In this document: piece after piece, positions 8,901 through 18,618 of the stretch | Layout: the number at the start of each line of letters is the position of its first letter | Numbering within the stretch: position 1 is the stretch's first letter | DNA from: Saprospiraceae bacterium | GTDB taxonomy: Bacteria > Bacteroidota > Bacteroidia > Chitinophagales > Saprospiraceae | DNA: 64,000 bases | Direction of reading: 5' to 3' | NCBI GenBank assembly: GCA_016710585.1 | Contig: JADJVN010000047.1 | Coordinates: 108,364 to 172,363 of the forward strand | Notes under the pieces: model-generated | What the model was told of the DNA's origin: nothing | Seen by the model: the letters and a program-made list of their open reading frames with translations, nothing else | The model's database searches: none | Translations under genes and position numbers: made by a program

Positions 8901-9840
8901 AGCAAAGCCAAAAGCGGGACCAAAAACAAGTTCCAACTTTGAAAAATTTTATAAAAATGCTGATAAAAAAGAAGCGTTTGGCCCAAATCTGGAAAGAAAT
9001 CCAGTTAAAAAAAGAGTTTTAAAAATTAGCGATACCGCTATTGAATCCCTTTCTGTAAAAGGAGTAAAACCAAGTAAAGAACTAAAGCGTAAACTTCCTA
9101 GTGTAAATAATTACACGAATACAAGTAGTGAAGATTTTAGATTGAATAAATATATTGCACATTGTGGTCTCTGCTCTCGTCGTGAAGCTGCTGCATGGGT
9201 TAAAGCGGGGAAAATTCAAGTCAATGGAAAACTCATGGACAATCCTTCCTATATCGTCCAAAAAAATGATAAAATAGTTTATGATGGTAAAGCCATAAAA
9301 CCCGAAGTCCACAAAGTGTATGTACTCATGAATAAACCTAAAAATGTAGTCACAACTCTAAGTGATGAAAAAGAAAGACGCACCGTATTGGACTTGCTTG
9401 GCGATCGCGTAGCAGAGCGTGTATATCCTGTAGGCAGACTGGATCGCAATTCTACAGGTTTATTATTACTCACTAATGATGGGGATCTCGCACAAAAACT
9501 ATCTCATCCTTCGCATCAAATCAAAAAAATCTATCACGTTGGTTTAAATAAAAATTTAACCAAAAATGATTTTGAAAAAATCACCCTAGGGATTAAACTT
9601 GAAGATGGCTTCATTAAAGTAGACAGCATGGATTATGTCGAAGGTAAAAAGGATGAAGTAGGAATTGAGATTCATAGTGGAAAGAATCGCATCATAAGGA
9701 GGATTTTTGAACAATTGGATTATGAAGTTAAAAAATTGGATCGAGTGTATTATGGAGGCTTGACGAAGAAAAATTTGCCAAGAGGAAAATTTAGATTTCT
9801 TTTAGCTCAAGAAGTCATCATGTTAAAACATTTTACCTAG
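8872..9840 (+). CDS. rluB: RluB/RsuA-family 23S rRNA pseudouridine synthase
   Basis: Isomerises a uridine in large-subunit rRNA. The 322-residue product has a lysine-rich, probably disordered N-terminal extension of about 85 residues. An S4 RNA-binding domain (LNKYIAHCGLCSRREAA to KIQVNGKL) comes next, then the catalytic domain with the family motif VYPVGRLDRNSTGLLLLTNDG, whose Asp is the nucleophile. NRIIRRIFEQLDY lies near the C-terminus. RluB and RluF are the closest relatives; RsuA is less likely because of the lysine-rich extension common in Bacteroidota RluB. The ATG start overlaps the 3' end of dnaB by 29 bases, so the two are translationally linked. An N-terminal start inside dnaB is unavoidable if the basic tail is real. 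Confidence 0.88.
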   Translation: MKSKKISHSKAKPKAGPKTSSNFEKFYKNADKKEAFGPNLERNPVKKRVLKISDTAIESLSVKGVKPSKELKRKLPSVNNYTNTSSEDFRLNKYIAHCGLCSRREAAAWVKAGKIQVNGKLMDNPSYIVQKNDKIVYDGKAIKPEVHKVYVLMNKPKNVVTTLSDEKERRTVLDLLGDRVAERVYPVGRLDRNSTGLLLLTNDGDLAQKLSHPSHQIKKIYHVGLNKNLTKNDFEKITLGIKLEDGFIKVDSMDYVEGKKDEVGIEIHSGKNRIIRRIFEQLDYEVKKLDRVYYGGLTKKNLPRGKFRFLLAQEVIMLKHFT

Positions 9841-9886
9841 TTCGTTTTTTTAAAAAAAATAAATCTAAGAACGAAACACATTCTAA

Positions 9887-10921
9887 GTGAATCAGCTACA
9901 ATATATCTTATCAATAATAGTTGTTCTCGTATTTATCGTGTTGCTATCAAGCAATATCATGAGCAATATTGAGGCTGAGGAAGAGAAGATTAAAGGACTC
10001 ACATTTGTCGCTCCCCCAGAACCTTTCGCTAGAGATCCCATCGAAGATATTCTCAAGATCAATGCCGATTGGATCGCTATAATCCCTTATGCCTTTACAG
10101 CGCAAGGGAAGCCCTCTGTGCGTTACAGTCACAATTCTTGGCAATGGTGGGGTGAAAGACCAGAAGGCATCATTGAGACAATCAGATTAGCTAAAAAAAG
10201 CAAAATCTCTGTCATGCTAAAGCCGCAAGTTTATATACATGGATCTTGGGTTGGTGACATGGAATTCCAATCTGAAGAAGACTGGCTCAAATGGGAACAA
10301 GAGTATAAATCATATATCTCGACCATGGTCAAGATAGCTAAAGATGAAGCTGTAGAAATGTTTTGTATCGGTACTGAATTCAATAAAAGTGTTAAAAAAC
10401 GACCAGCATTCTGGAACGACTTAATAAAAGATATCAGAAAAAATTATACAGGAAAATTGACCTATTCAGCCAATTGGGATCACTATGAAGAAGTTCCTTT
10501 TTGGAGCGATCTAGATTATATTGGTATCAGTGCTTATTTTCCATTAAACGAAGACAAGAATCCGAATAAAGAAACCCTATTAAAAGCGTGGATGCCAATA
10601 AAAGAAAAATTGAAACAGTTTTCAGAAAAAAATAAAAAACAAATTTTATTCACAGAATATGGATATCTCAGTGTAGATGGCTGTGCTGGGAAATTATGGG
10701 AATTAGAACCAATAGCGACAACTTTAGCGATCAATCAAGATGCACAAGCCACCTCTTTAGATGCATTATATCAAACATTCTGGAATGAATCATTCTGGGC
10801 AGGAGGTTTTTTATGGAAGTGGTTTCCTCTTGGAGAAGGCCATGAGGGATATGTAGAGCGGGATTATGATCCTCAGAATAAAAAAGCGGCTGTAATTATA
10901 AATAGCTGGTTTGGAAAATAA
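9887..10921 (+). CDS. glycoside hydrolase of GH113-like TIM-barrel family
   Basis: 344 residues with one N-terminal membrane segment (ILSIIVVLVFIVLLSS), then a TIM-barrel domain placed outside the cytoplasm. The domain starts KGLTFVAPPEPF, has MLKPQVYIHGSW, a proposed acid/base Glu in FCIGTEFNKS, and a proposed nucleophile Glu in LFTEYGYLS. It ends with GGFLWKWFPLG. This pattern matches the GH113/mannanase-like proteins often seen in Bacteroidota. The start is GTG. No SusC/SusD genes or carbohydrate sensors lie nearby, so it is not part of a polysaccharide utilization locus and may act on the cell's own envelope glycan. Substrate cannot be assigned. Confidence 0.8.
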   Translation: MNQLQYILSIIVVLVFIVLLSSNIMSNIEAEEEKIKGLTFVAPPEPFARDPIEDILKINADWIAIIPYAFTAQGKPSVRYSHNSWQWWGERPEGIIETIRLAKKSKISVMLKPQVYIHGSWVGDMEFQSEEDWLKWEQEYKSYISTMVKIAKDEAVEMFCIGTEFNKSVKKRPAFWNDLIKDIRKNYTGKLTYSANWDHYEEVPFWSDLDYIGISAYFPLNEDKNPNKETLLKAWMPIKEKLKQFSEKNKKQILFTEYGYLSVDGCAGKLWELEPIATTLAINQDAQATSLDALYQTFWNESFWAGGFLWKWFPLGEGHEGYVERDYDPQNKKAAVIINSWFGK

Positions 10922-11036
10922 TGTATATCTGAGAAAAATAAACTAGGCTAAGAATTCTTAAAGTTTAGTGAAATATCAAAAGTTTCCTCAACAAATCAAA
11001 ATAGTACAATTAAACTGGCTAAAGCCAATTATCAAA

Positions 11037-11058
11037 AACTTCCATTTATATGGAAGTT
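11037..11058. terminator. hairpin between convergent genes
   Basis: AACTTCCAT (11037-11045), loop TTAT, ATGGAAGTT (11050-11058): a perfect 9-bp stem. It lies between the GH113-like gene and the convergent lipoprotein gene and may terminate both. T-tracts are weak. Confidence 0.5.
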
Positions 11059-11079
11059 CATCATTTTAAATGTAGTTTA

Positions 11080-11547
11080 TTATTTTAAAAAAGATATAGC
11101 TTCATTGTTATATAAATACTCAACTTTATTAAATTTATATTTAACAATTTCATCATAATCAGAACAACAATCTCTTTCAACAGTTTGGTAAAATACAGAT
11201 AAAGTATCAATTTCATTCGGCGCAAAAGATACATAAATAGGAGTTGTTACTTTTGGTACAAATATGACTTCAATTAATGAATCTGCAATAGACTTATAAA
11301 TTTGAATTGAATGTTCAAATAAAATTGTGTCCTGTTTATCAATACTAAAGAACTTGATATTTTTAACATCATAGACTGGATTTGCTCCAAATAAAATATC
11401 TTGTTTACCAACTTGAGATAAAAATCTGAATTTCCCAAAATAATTTGTATAATCACCTGGACATTCTTCAATTCCTATGCAAATACATGAAGTACAAAGT
11501 AAAATAATTAATGATAAAACTTTTAAAATATTCATTAGTCTATTCAT
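11080..11547 (-). CDS. hypothetical lipoprotein
   Basis: 155 residues. The signal peptide ends in the lipobox LLCTSC (Cys near residue 20), so it is lipid-anchored. The mature part has several cysteines (CICIGIEEC early and ERDCCSDYDEI late) and a beta-rich pattern including PIYVSFAPNEID. I do not recognise the family. Two ATG codons (MNRLMNIL) give possible starts. It is convergent with the GH113-like gene and just outside the 155-bp repeat that opens the T9SS island. Confidence 0.65.
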   Translation of the reverse strand: MNRLMNILKVLSLIILLCTSCICIGIEECPGDYTNYFGKFRFLSQVGKQDILFGANPVYDVKNIKFFSIDKQDTILFEHSIQIYKSIADSLIEVIFVPKVTTPIYVSFAPNEIDTLSVFYQTVERDCCSDYDEIVKYKFNKVEYLYNNEAISFLK

Positions 11548-11607
11548 TTAAATAATTATCACAAATATCAATGAAATTGTTATTAAACTCAAACCTCATA
11601 TAAACAT

Positions 11608-11762
11608 TGCAATCTAAAAATATTAGTTGAATTTTTCTAGTAAATTTTCATATATTTTTCAAATCAAATTGTATTAAAATGGCTTATAGACTTTTAGGTC
11701 GTAACTTATTAATGTCTTCATTAATAACCCACCTAAATCCTCCCTTGAAAATGGAGGACTTT
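11608..11762. repeat. left copy of 155-bp direct repeat flanking the T9SS island
   Basis: Aligned by hand without gaps to 18303-18457, with about 129 of 155 bases identical. Both copies begin TGCAAT and end with the REP-like hairpin core and GACTTT. Between the copies lie only the large T9SS genes and related repeats. Confidence 0.8.
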
Positions 11763-11989
11763 ATTACTACTATATTTCTGAATACATTATCACTTTAAAA
11801 ACCATTTGCAGATTTGCACATTTTGCTCACATGACACAATAACCCACCTAAATCCTCCCTTGAAAATGGAGGACTTTATTACTATATTTCTGAATACATT
11901 ATCACTTAAAAGACCATTTGCAGATTTGCACATTTTGCTCACATGACACAATAACCCACCTAAATCCTCCCTTGAAAATGGAGGACTTT
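11723..11989. repeat. tandem 115/112-bp repeat with REP-like hairpin cores (three copies)
   Basis: A 40-base core starts at 11723, 11838 and 11950. It contains TCCTCC and GGAGGA separated by CTTGAAAAT, so it can fold into a short hairpin. The first two full units (11723-11837, 11838-11949) differ only by a 3-base indel and a few bases; the third is truncated after the core. Two diverged cores occur at 18418-18457 and 18619-18658. Confidence 0.85.
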
Positions 11990-12116
11990 AAATTCTGCTA
12001 TTTTTTAAAATTCTACTCGCATTAAAAAATCATTTGCAGATTTGCTCATTTTCAAATTTGCAAATTAATTCTCACATTCTCTAATTATCTAATTCTCTAA
12101 TTAAAAAATTCTCACA

Positions 12117-15100
12117 TTACTCAACCACCGTAACATCCCCTGTCTCTGTAATTTTTCTACCATCAGTTAGTAGCAAATCCGCTACCCATACAAAGACGCC
12201 TGGATTCACTGCTTTGTCTCTGAAAGTCCCGTCCCATCCATTGTTGACGTCATTGGAAGGGAAGTTTTCACGTTGCCAAATGAGTTCTCCCCATCGGTCG
12301 TAGATGCGCAGTCGCTCTATGGATTTTATGGCGCCATTGTCGAAGATGGTGAAGGCGGTATTTTGTTTGAACTGGCTGTTGGGATGGATGACGTTTGGAT
12401 AGAAAATATTATTTTCTTTGATGATCGTGAGGAGTAGATAATGGATGGAATCACATTGATCTTTCGAGATGAATTTTATGAAATAATTTCCTGTTGAATC
12501 GTAGGTGATTTGATTCACAGGCCAAGTGTATTTTTGATTTGATATGATGGTGTCGGTATCGGAATATTCTGGATGAATCGTCAGCTTTAAATGTATAGCA
12601 GAATCACATTGTTCAGCTGTTTGGAGGAGGTGAAGATAATCACCTGATTGTGTTAATATTTTTTGTGTTTCAGGCCAAAAATATTCTTTGCATGCTGAAG
12701 CTTCTAGAAAAATTTGTTTGGATTTTGCAATGTGGAGATCCAGTGTTATGCTTGAGTCGCAGCCGTATTGATTGTTGAATTTTTCAGTGATGAGAGAGGA
12801 GTTGGTATAAACTTTTCCATTCACATTCCATCGCAGAGAATCACAGGCGCTCAACTTTATATTCGCTTGATTTGATCGGATCGCGATGTCGTAATGGATG
12901 ATCGAATCACATCCATTCACATCAGCCAATCTGAAATCATATCGCCCAGCTCGATCTATCTTTCGTCCTAAGATGGTGATGCTGTCACAGATATCTTTGT
13001 TGATAAAATTTTCTTTAGGAGGAATGATTGTAAGATCTAATGTCGTGACGCTATCACATCCTTTTATATTTTTTGTCTCGTGAAAATATCTTCCCGATTG
13101 CGTATAATTTTTACCATTCCAATCTAATGCTGTGCAACTTGTCTGCGCAGTAAAAACAGAATCCGATCTATAAATCTTTAGATCCAATGTAATCATGCTG
13201 TCGCAGCCCAAAGCATTCTTTGTGAGATAATCATAAGTTCCTGAATTGGTATAGACTTTTCCATTCCAAAAATATTGATCACAGGCGCTATGATTCTCTC
13301 TTGATTGTATCAATGCTGTAATCTGAAGTTCGAGAATGACGACACTGTCACAAGTGAATTGATTGATGGTATCGAATTGATAGATTCCAGATTGTGTCAA
13401 CGTTCTACCATTCCACGTATAAGGATTGCATGTGGTGAATTTTTGCATAACAGTATCTGAAAAATGGATCTGCAAATCCAAGATCGCAATGCTGTCACAA
13501 GCTACTACATTCGTGGTTTTGTATTGATATATTCCAGACTGTGTGTATTCTGTTCCGTTCCAGGTGTAGCGATTACAAGCTGTTTGTACTTCTCGTGATA
13601 GCGTAGAATTATGTATGGTCAGATCCAATGTGGTGATGCTGTCACAACCGAAACGATTCAATGTGTCAAACTGATAGATTCCAGATTGCGAAATGTTCTT
13701 TCCATTCCAAATGTATGCATCGCAAGTCGTAATTTTTTGATTGACAAAAACGCTGTCTGTAGCTGAAATAAATATTCTAAAATAAATACTGTCGCAGCCT
13801 TTTGTATTATTCAGTTTTTGGATATATTCACCTGTTTCAGTATAAACTGAATCCTGAAAAACAAATTGATTCCCTTTGCAGATGGCAACATGTATGGTAT
13901 CGATTTTTGGTAGATCGATTGTCCTAGAAATATTGTCTGTATAGTCGCATTCCTTTTGGATAAAATCACGATCCTTAAAGTTTCCAGAATTATTCCGCAC
14001 AGTATTCACCACCATAAAAACATCCTTGATATTCTTTGCAGAAAAGCGAAATTCTAAACCTCGCAAACTATCACCGCTATAGATTTTTTTATTGCTGTAA
14101 TAGATGCCGAGCAATGCAGCGCCATTGGTTGGATCACCATTGTAGAAGGATACTGCAAGATTGGTATCGGCAATAGCAGATGCATCTTTGCGATTATACA
14201 CATCGAAGATGACAAGATATTCATCAGTCAATGGATCATAGTTGATACAATGAATCGCACCAGTGAGACTCGCCGCAGGAACTTTGTACATGCCATTGCT
14301 ATCGAGCAGCGATTCTTGCTGATAGAAGTTATTATACTTACCATTCATGTAAGTCGCTTGATTCTTCTGATATCGTGGCACAGTGAGATCGTCATTGATC
14401 TGTAGTGGATTGTAGGCGTATTGATTCCAAACACTTCGTGCTGGAGCCCATGGGAGGCTGTCTGGTGGGCCGAAGATGGTTAGGTGACCTATAGCTGCAT
14501 CAGGATATTGCGAACAAGGAATGCATATCACTGTAATGTTTTTACTTTTGTTGTTTAATATAATTGGGTATTCTTGCAAAGTAGGGGAAAAGCAAATTAT
14601 ACTATCAATCATTTTTGGTATATTATTAGTTGCGTTAAAAATTTTTAACGCAGTTTCATCTCTGTATATCAGTTCGTTTATTCCGTCTCCATTCAAATCA
14701 AATATAGTCATACCTGTAGCACCAGAAGAATCAGTTGTATTTATTTCCCAAATTTTATTAAGTGAATTCGAAGCATCGAGTTGGTAGGCAGATATATTAT
14801 TCTTACTTGGTATAAATATGGACGGCTTGGTTGAATTATTCAAATTCCCAATTACTGAAGCCCCAATCTCTACATTATTGATCTTAGGATTAATTTTGTC
14901 AATTAGAAAGGTTGTATCATTTTTTAAAGTGTATGCATAAATTAGTGATCTTGGAAATGGACCTGGTGAAGTAATTATTACATCTAATTGTCCATCAACA
15001 TTAATATCACCTACTGTTGTAAATCCATCTCTATTTTCTCCATCAATTTTTATATTTATAGCCTTCATGCTATTTCCAATGGTATCGTTAGGATTCGTAA

Positions 15101-15845
15101 TATTAACTTTATATATAGTATACCCGGCAGCTAATTCTAAATTAGTTGTATCATTATCTAAATTTGCAGCAATAGTGATTGGACTAACGGAGAAATTTGG
15201 GATTCTGTCTCTTCCAATACCATTAAAACCACCGTCTGTGAGTTTTTTGCCATTACTTGCATTAAAAATTTTATTATTAACATAAACTTCTGGTATTCCA
15301 TCACGATTAAAATCTGCAATAGCAATTTTATCATTTTCGGGATTTTTTCCATTAAAATCTGCATCAGCATTTGAAGCCCAAACAAGCGTTCCTTTTGAGT
15401 TGTAGCATAAAATTTTACCACTTAAATTGACAGGAATTGATGGATGTTTTTCTGCTTTATGAAGTACTTCTGGAATCCCATCATCATCAATATCTGCTAT
15501 TGCAATATTTGTTTCGTAAAAAAAACTATAATAAGGTAACTTTATCTTCCATTTTGTTAAACCTGTTTGTGAATCAATGATATTTAACTCTAAATCAGTC
15601 GTTGAAAATGAAATTAATTCAGGAATACAATCATTGTCAAAATCACAAGATATAACATTACTTCCAGTCCAGACATCAGCTTTACTTTCAAATTTTTTTT
15701 CTAATATGACTTTGCTATTTATGATAATTTCTTTTTTATAGCATTGTAAAGTGTCAGAATAATTGCATATAGTTGCCTGTCCATTTAAATTAGGGATTTG
15801 AAATAAGATGCATAAAGCAATAATAATATTTAATTTGGAACTCAT
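12117..15845 (-). CDS. giant T9SS type B secreted protein with FG-GAP and Cys-containing tandem repeats
   Basis: 1242 residues, exported by a Sec signal peptide (IIALCILFQIPNLNGQ) and then through the type IX system. The N-terminal half is a beta-propeller of FG-GAP/VCBS type with Asp-rich calcium-like loops (DFDNDCIPEL, DIDDDGIPEV, DFNRDGIPEV, DINVDGQLDV, DLNGDGINEL). From about residue 660 to 1140 there are ten repeats of about 45-50 residues built on YxWNGKxYTQSGxY followed by GCDSxxTLDLTI. The C-terminus (about 1150-1242) is a CHU_C / gliding-motility type B sorting domain with IYDRWGELIWQ and NNGWDGTFRDK. It is likely a surface adhesin. GC content seems to step down sharply towards the 5' part of the gene, near 14,520. 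Confidence 0.85.
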   Translation of the reverse strand: MSSKLNIIIALCILFQIPNLNGQATICNYSDTLQCYKKEIIINSKVILEKKFESKADVWTGSNVISCDFDNDCIPELISFSTTDLELNIIDSQTGLTKWKIKLPYYSFFYETNIAIADIDDDGIPEVLHKAEKHPSIPVNLSGKILCYNSKGTLVWASNADADFNGKNPENDKIAIADFNRDGIPEVYVNNKIFNASNGKKLTDGGFNGIGRDRIPNFSVSPITIAANLDNDTTNLELAAGYTIYKVNITNPNDTIGNSMKAINIKIDGENRDGFTTVGDINVDGQLDVIITSPGPFPRSLIYAYTLKNDTTFLIDKINPKINNVEIGASVIGNLNNSTKPSIFIPSKNNISAYQLDASNSLNKIWEINTTDSSGATGMTIFDLNGDGINELIYRDETALKIFNATNNIPKMIDSIICFSPTLQEYPIILNNKSKNITVICIPCSQYPDAAIGHLTIFGPPDSLPWAPARSVWNQYAYNPLQINDDLTVPRYQKNQATYMNGKYNNFYQQESLLDSNGMYKVPAASLTGAIHCINYDPLTDEYLVIFDVYNRKDASAIADTNLAVSFYNGDPTNGAALLGIYYSNKKIYSGDSLRGLEFRFSAKNIKDVFMVVNTVRNNSGNFKDRDFIQKECDYTDNISRTIDLPKIDTIHVAICKGNQFVFQDSVYTETGEYIQKLNNTKGCDSIYFRIFISATDSVFVNQKITTCDAYIWNGKNISQSGIYQFDTLNRFGCDSITTLDLTIHNSTLSREVQTACNRYTWNGTEYTQSGIYQYKTTNVVACDSIAILDLQIHFSDTVMQKFTTCNPYTWNGRTLTQSGIYQFDTINQFTCDSVVILELQITALIQSRENHSACDQYFWNGKVYTNSGTYDYLTKNALGCDSMITLDLKIYRSDSVFTAQTSCTALDWNGKNYTQSGRYFHETKNIKGCDSVTTLDLTIIPPKENFINKDICDSITILGRKIDRAGRYDFRLADVNGCDSIIHYDIAIRSNQANIKLSACDSLRWNVNGKVYTNSSLITEKFNNQYGCDSSITLDLHIAKSKQIFLEASACKEYFWPETQKILTQSGDYLHLLQTAEQCDSAIHLKLTIHPEYSDTDTIISNQKYTWPVNQITYDSTGNYFIKFISKDQCDSIHYLLLTIIKENNIFYPNVIHPNSQFKQNTAFTIFDNGAIKSIERLRIYDRWGELIWQRENFPSNDVNNGWDGTFRDKAVNPGVFVWVADLLLTDGRKITETGDVTVVE

Positions 15846-15914
15846 TTTTTAACCTTAAATTTAAAAGATATAAAGGCGTAGAAGCTAAATTCACTAATAC
15901 GCCTTTAAATTATT

Positions 15915-18177
15915 CTATAACTTTATGAATTTTATTATATTAAATTTATTATTGTTGTTTTTATACCTTAAAAAGTATAGGCCAGGAGGAGGATCAAATA
16001 GAACTTTATGTTCTTTACCTTTGAATTGAGCACTACTAATTAAATTTCCAGATGAGTTGAAAATTTCATATTTTGTACAATCTAATTTTGAATATATACT
16101 TAATGAATTTTCATTAATTTGGTAAGTTATAATTTCTAAATCTTTAGTTTCTTGATGCCTTGTTTTTTCTCCAAATTCAGGTGTTAAACATTCTGGCTTT
16201 GGAATATAAATTACTTTAAAACAAGAAGGATTTATATTGCCTAATGAACATGGATAAACAACTAAATAAATATCTGCGGTATAAGGGCCAATGGCTCCTC
16301 CAATTGGCCACACTCCCATTTCAATGAGAGTATTAGTGGCTTTATCAAATACTTTATAACATTTATTTCCTCCACCTGAGGCGACAACATTAGCAGAAAA
16401 TTCTAAGTTATTGCAGACAAGGTCTTTTACAAAAAGATTTATGTCACAATTTATATTATTCGAACATGGTTTTGGTGGACAGATAGTAAATACTGCAGAA
16501 CAAAAAGTTGCCCGGTCAATTAGTTCAAAAGTTAAACATTCTTGACTAATAATACCTGCCGTAATTGTATAAATTGTGTTATAATTTCCTGTTAATATTG
16601 GAGTAGAAGGTAGTTTGATTAAATCATATTCTCCACTTCCAGGAATATATAATTGAAAACTCCATGTCCCATTATTTATATTATTGCTGTGACAAGCAAT
16701 GTTTGATATTGATGTATTAGTGAACTTATTACAGCTAGGACAAAAATTGGGAGGATTTATTTGATATGTATAAATGCAATTTTTTACATTTATGGTAAGT
16801 GTCCAACTCCCTTCTTGAATTAGAAATGGTCCAATGGTAAAATTTCCAGAACCAAAGTCTGATTTAACGATGTAATTAATATTCTCATTTGGGTATGGGT
16901 GATTTAATTCCCTAATCATAGTCCATGCTTGATCTTCATAATTTGTCAAATTTATATTAACATAATAATAATCATCGGATAAATTTTCCGAAGTGTTATT
17001 ATCGTGACAATCTCCGACAAAAATATCAGCTTCAAAATTTTTTAAAGTTGTTTAGACAAAATGTACTAACATTAGAATATATGGGATACAAATGTCTAGT
17101 CAATGTGCTAAAATAACAAATTAAATATAGATTTCGGCACATAGTATCAACAAACAGAGAAGAAGGAATTTCAAAGCAAAATGTTTTATTAGCAGTATCT
17201 AATTGAAAATTATTTACTTGAAATCCTTTGACAATTATTGAATCTAAAAACCAATCTCCACAAATTGTAGGCAAAGTATATGAACCACAAACTACAATAG
17301 TATCCGCATTGCAAGTTACATCTTTGACTCCTACTCCTGTAACGGGGTTAAATGGTTCGTTGTATATTGTAACAGATCCATCTGAACTTCCTGTGCATTC
17401 TTCACAAAATCCATCAATGTAAGCATAACCAAAATGAGCTCCAGCTCCACAATCTGCAGCGGTAATTTCAATAGTTGCAATTGAGCCAATATAATTTTCT
17501 GGAATATTAATTCGATGACATGTCCAATCAACAACATCAATTCCATCAAAAATACAATTTTCATCTTGGTAATTTTGTTGACAATTTAATTGGCCAGCAT
17601 TAAAGCAAATATCATCGTTTGGAGCCAAATCACAGCTAATACTAAAGAAGGGTTGTGTATTTGTGTGTCCAGCTGGATTTTCTAAAACAGCAGCATACCA
17701 AAGAGTGAAATTTCTATTTTGAGCTGTTACTTTAAATCTTTTTGATATTTTGTTGACATCTCTGAGTGGACTACAAATTGCTGTATGACCATATCTATTA
17801 TTTAATAAAAGAGCCTTATTTCCAAATTTTGTTCGAGAAATTCCAACTAATGGATCTATCCCAGATGTGACGATCTCAAATCTTCTGAAGCTAGGAATGG
17901 TTGCTGGATTGTAAGTAACTGGAAGCATGTCAGGTCCTAAAGCAACACAATTGTCTCCGCCACTGGAATAAGTGGTTGTTGAACCTATATAATACAAAAA
18001 ATCCTGTTCAAACCCACCATTGTCGCATATAAAAGTATCGACCTGAGAATAGGATTTAATTGGGAGAAAATTCATAAATAAAAAGATCAATAGAAGGAGA
18101 AACTTTTTTATGCTGTGTGCTGTGTGCTGTGTGCTGTGTGCTAAAATGTTACTTTTGGATAATAAAAAGGTAATCAT
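15915..18177 (-). pseudogene. T9SS type A surface protein, split by one homopolymer frameshift
   Basis: Two minus-strand frames join into one protein of about 754 residues. The first (18177-17032) has a signal peptide (FLLLLIFLFMNFLPIKSYSQ) and a lectin- or MAM-like domain (GNKALLLNNRYGH, FTLWYAAVLENPAGH, a GYAYIDGFCEEC segment). It ends at a stop right after NNFKKF. Removing one base from the T-run 17038-17043 continues it as NFEADIFVGDC into the second frame (ending 15915). That frame finishes with a type A sorting domain (IFNSSGNLISSAQF, GLYFLRYKNN). The second frame alone has no signal peptide or ATG. The first codons contain a 7-bp tandem repeat. Lies 70 bases upstream of the giant T9SS gene in the same orientation. 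Confidence 0.75.
18111..18142 (-). repeat. heptanucleotide tandem repeat in the coding start of a T9SS gene
   Basis: TGCTGTG four times in a row plus TGCT on the plus strand (CACAGCA on the coding strand). It sits between the ATG at 18177 and the hydrophobic signal peptide. Seven is not a multiple of three, so gain or loss of one unit moves the signal peptide and the rest of the protein out of frame with that ATG. Confidence 0.9.
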
Positions 18178-18302
18178 AATTAATTAAATTAAGAATGTTA
18201 AAAAAATAATTTTACGATGTCTAGCGTTTGGGATTCTACTGTGAGTATTTACGGAATTTATGTTTTATTTCCATAGGCCAATGTGTTTTATAGTTTTAAA
18301 GA

Positions 18303-18457
18303 TGCAATTTAAAAATGTTAGTTGAAATTTTCTAATAAATTTTCATATATTTTTTCTAGTAAATTGTATTGAAATGAATGATAGAGATTTAGTTAGTAAC
18401 TTGTTACTGCCTTAAAGAATAACCAACCTAAATCCTCCCTTGCAAATGGAAGACTTT
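18303..18457. repeat. right copy of 155-bp direct repeat flanking the T9SS island
   Basis: Same length and orientation as 11608-11762, about 83 percent identical by hand alignment with no gap. It ends in a diverged REP-like core (18418-18457). Confidence 0.8.
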
Positions 18458-18618
18458 AATCGTAAAACATTTACACATAAAAATCCGTGTCCTTCCGTTA
18501 ATCCGTTTAATCCGTGATTCTGCTATTTGCTAAATTATCAGAACTACAGATTAATTGGATTATTGAATTTTGCTTAATGGGACTTGTATGATGCAATACT
18601 CCTGCTAAAAAATTTCGC

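Larger units (their letters stand above)
11548..12116. other. repeat-rich intergenic region at the left end of the T9SS island
   Basis: 569 bases without a gene. It contains the left copy of a 155-bp direct repeat (11608-11762), two near-identical tandem units of 115 and 112 bp and a truncated third (11723 to about 11990). It ends in a short AT-rich tract with repeated TCTCTAATT and ATTCTCACATT words just after the big T9SS gene. Confidence 0.8.

Noticed and set aside
11723..11989. Possible CRISPR array
   Set aside because: Repeat units are over 110 bases, the between-core sequence is also repeated rather than unique, and no cas gene is present.
12117..18177. T9SS island as a transposon or prophage
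   Set aside because: No transposase, integrase or structural genes; only the flanking repeat supports mobility.
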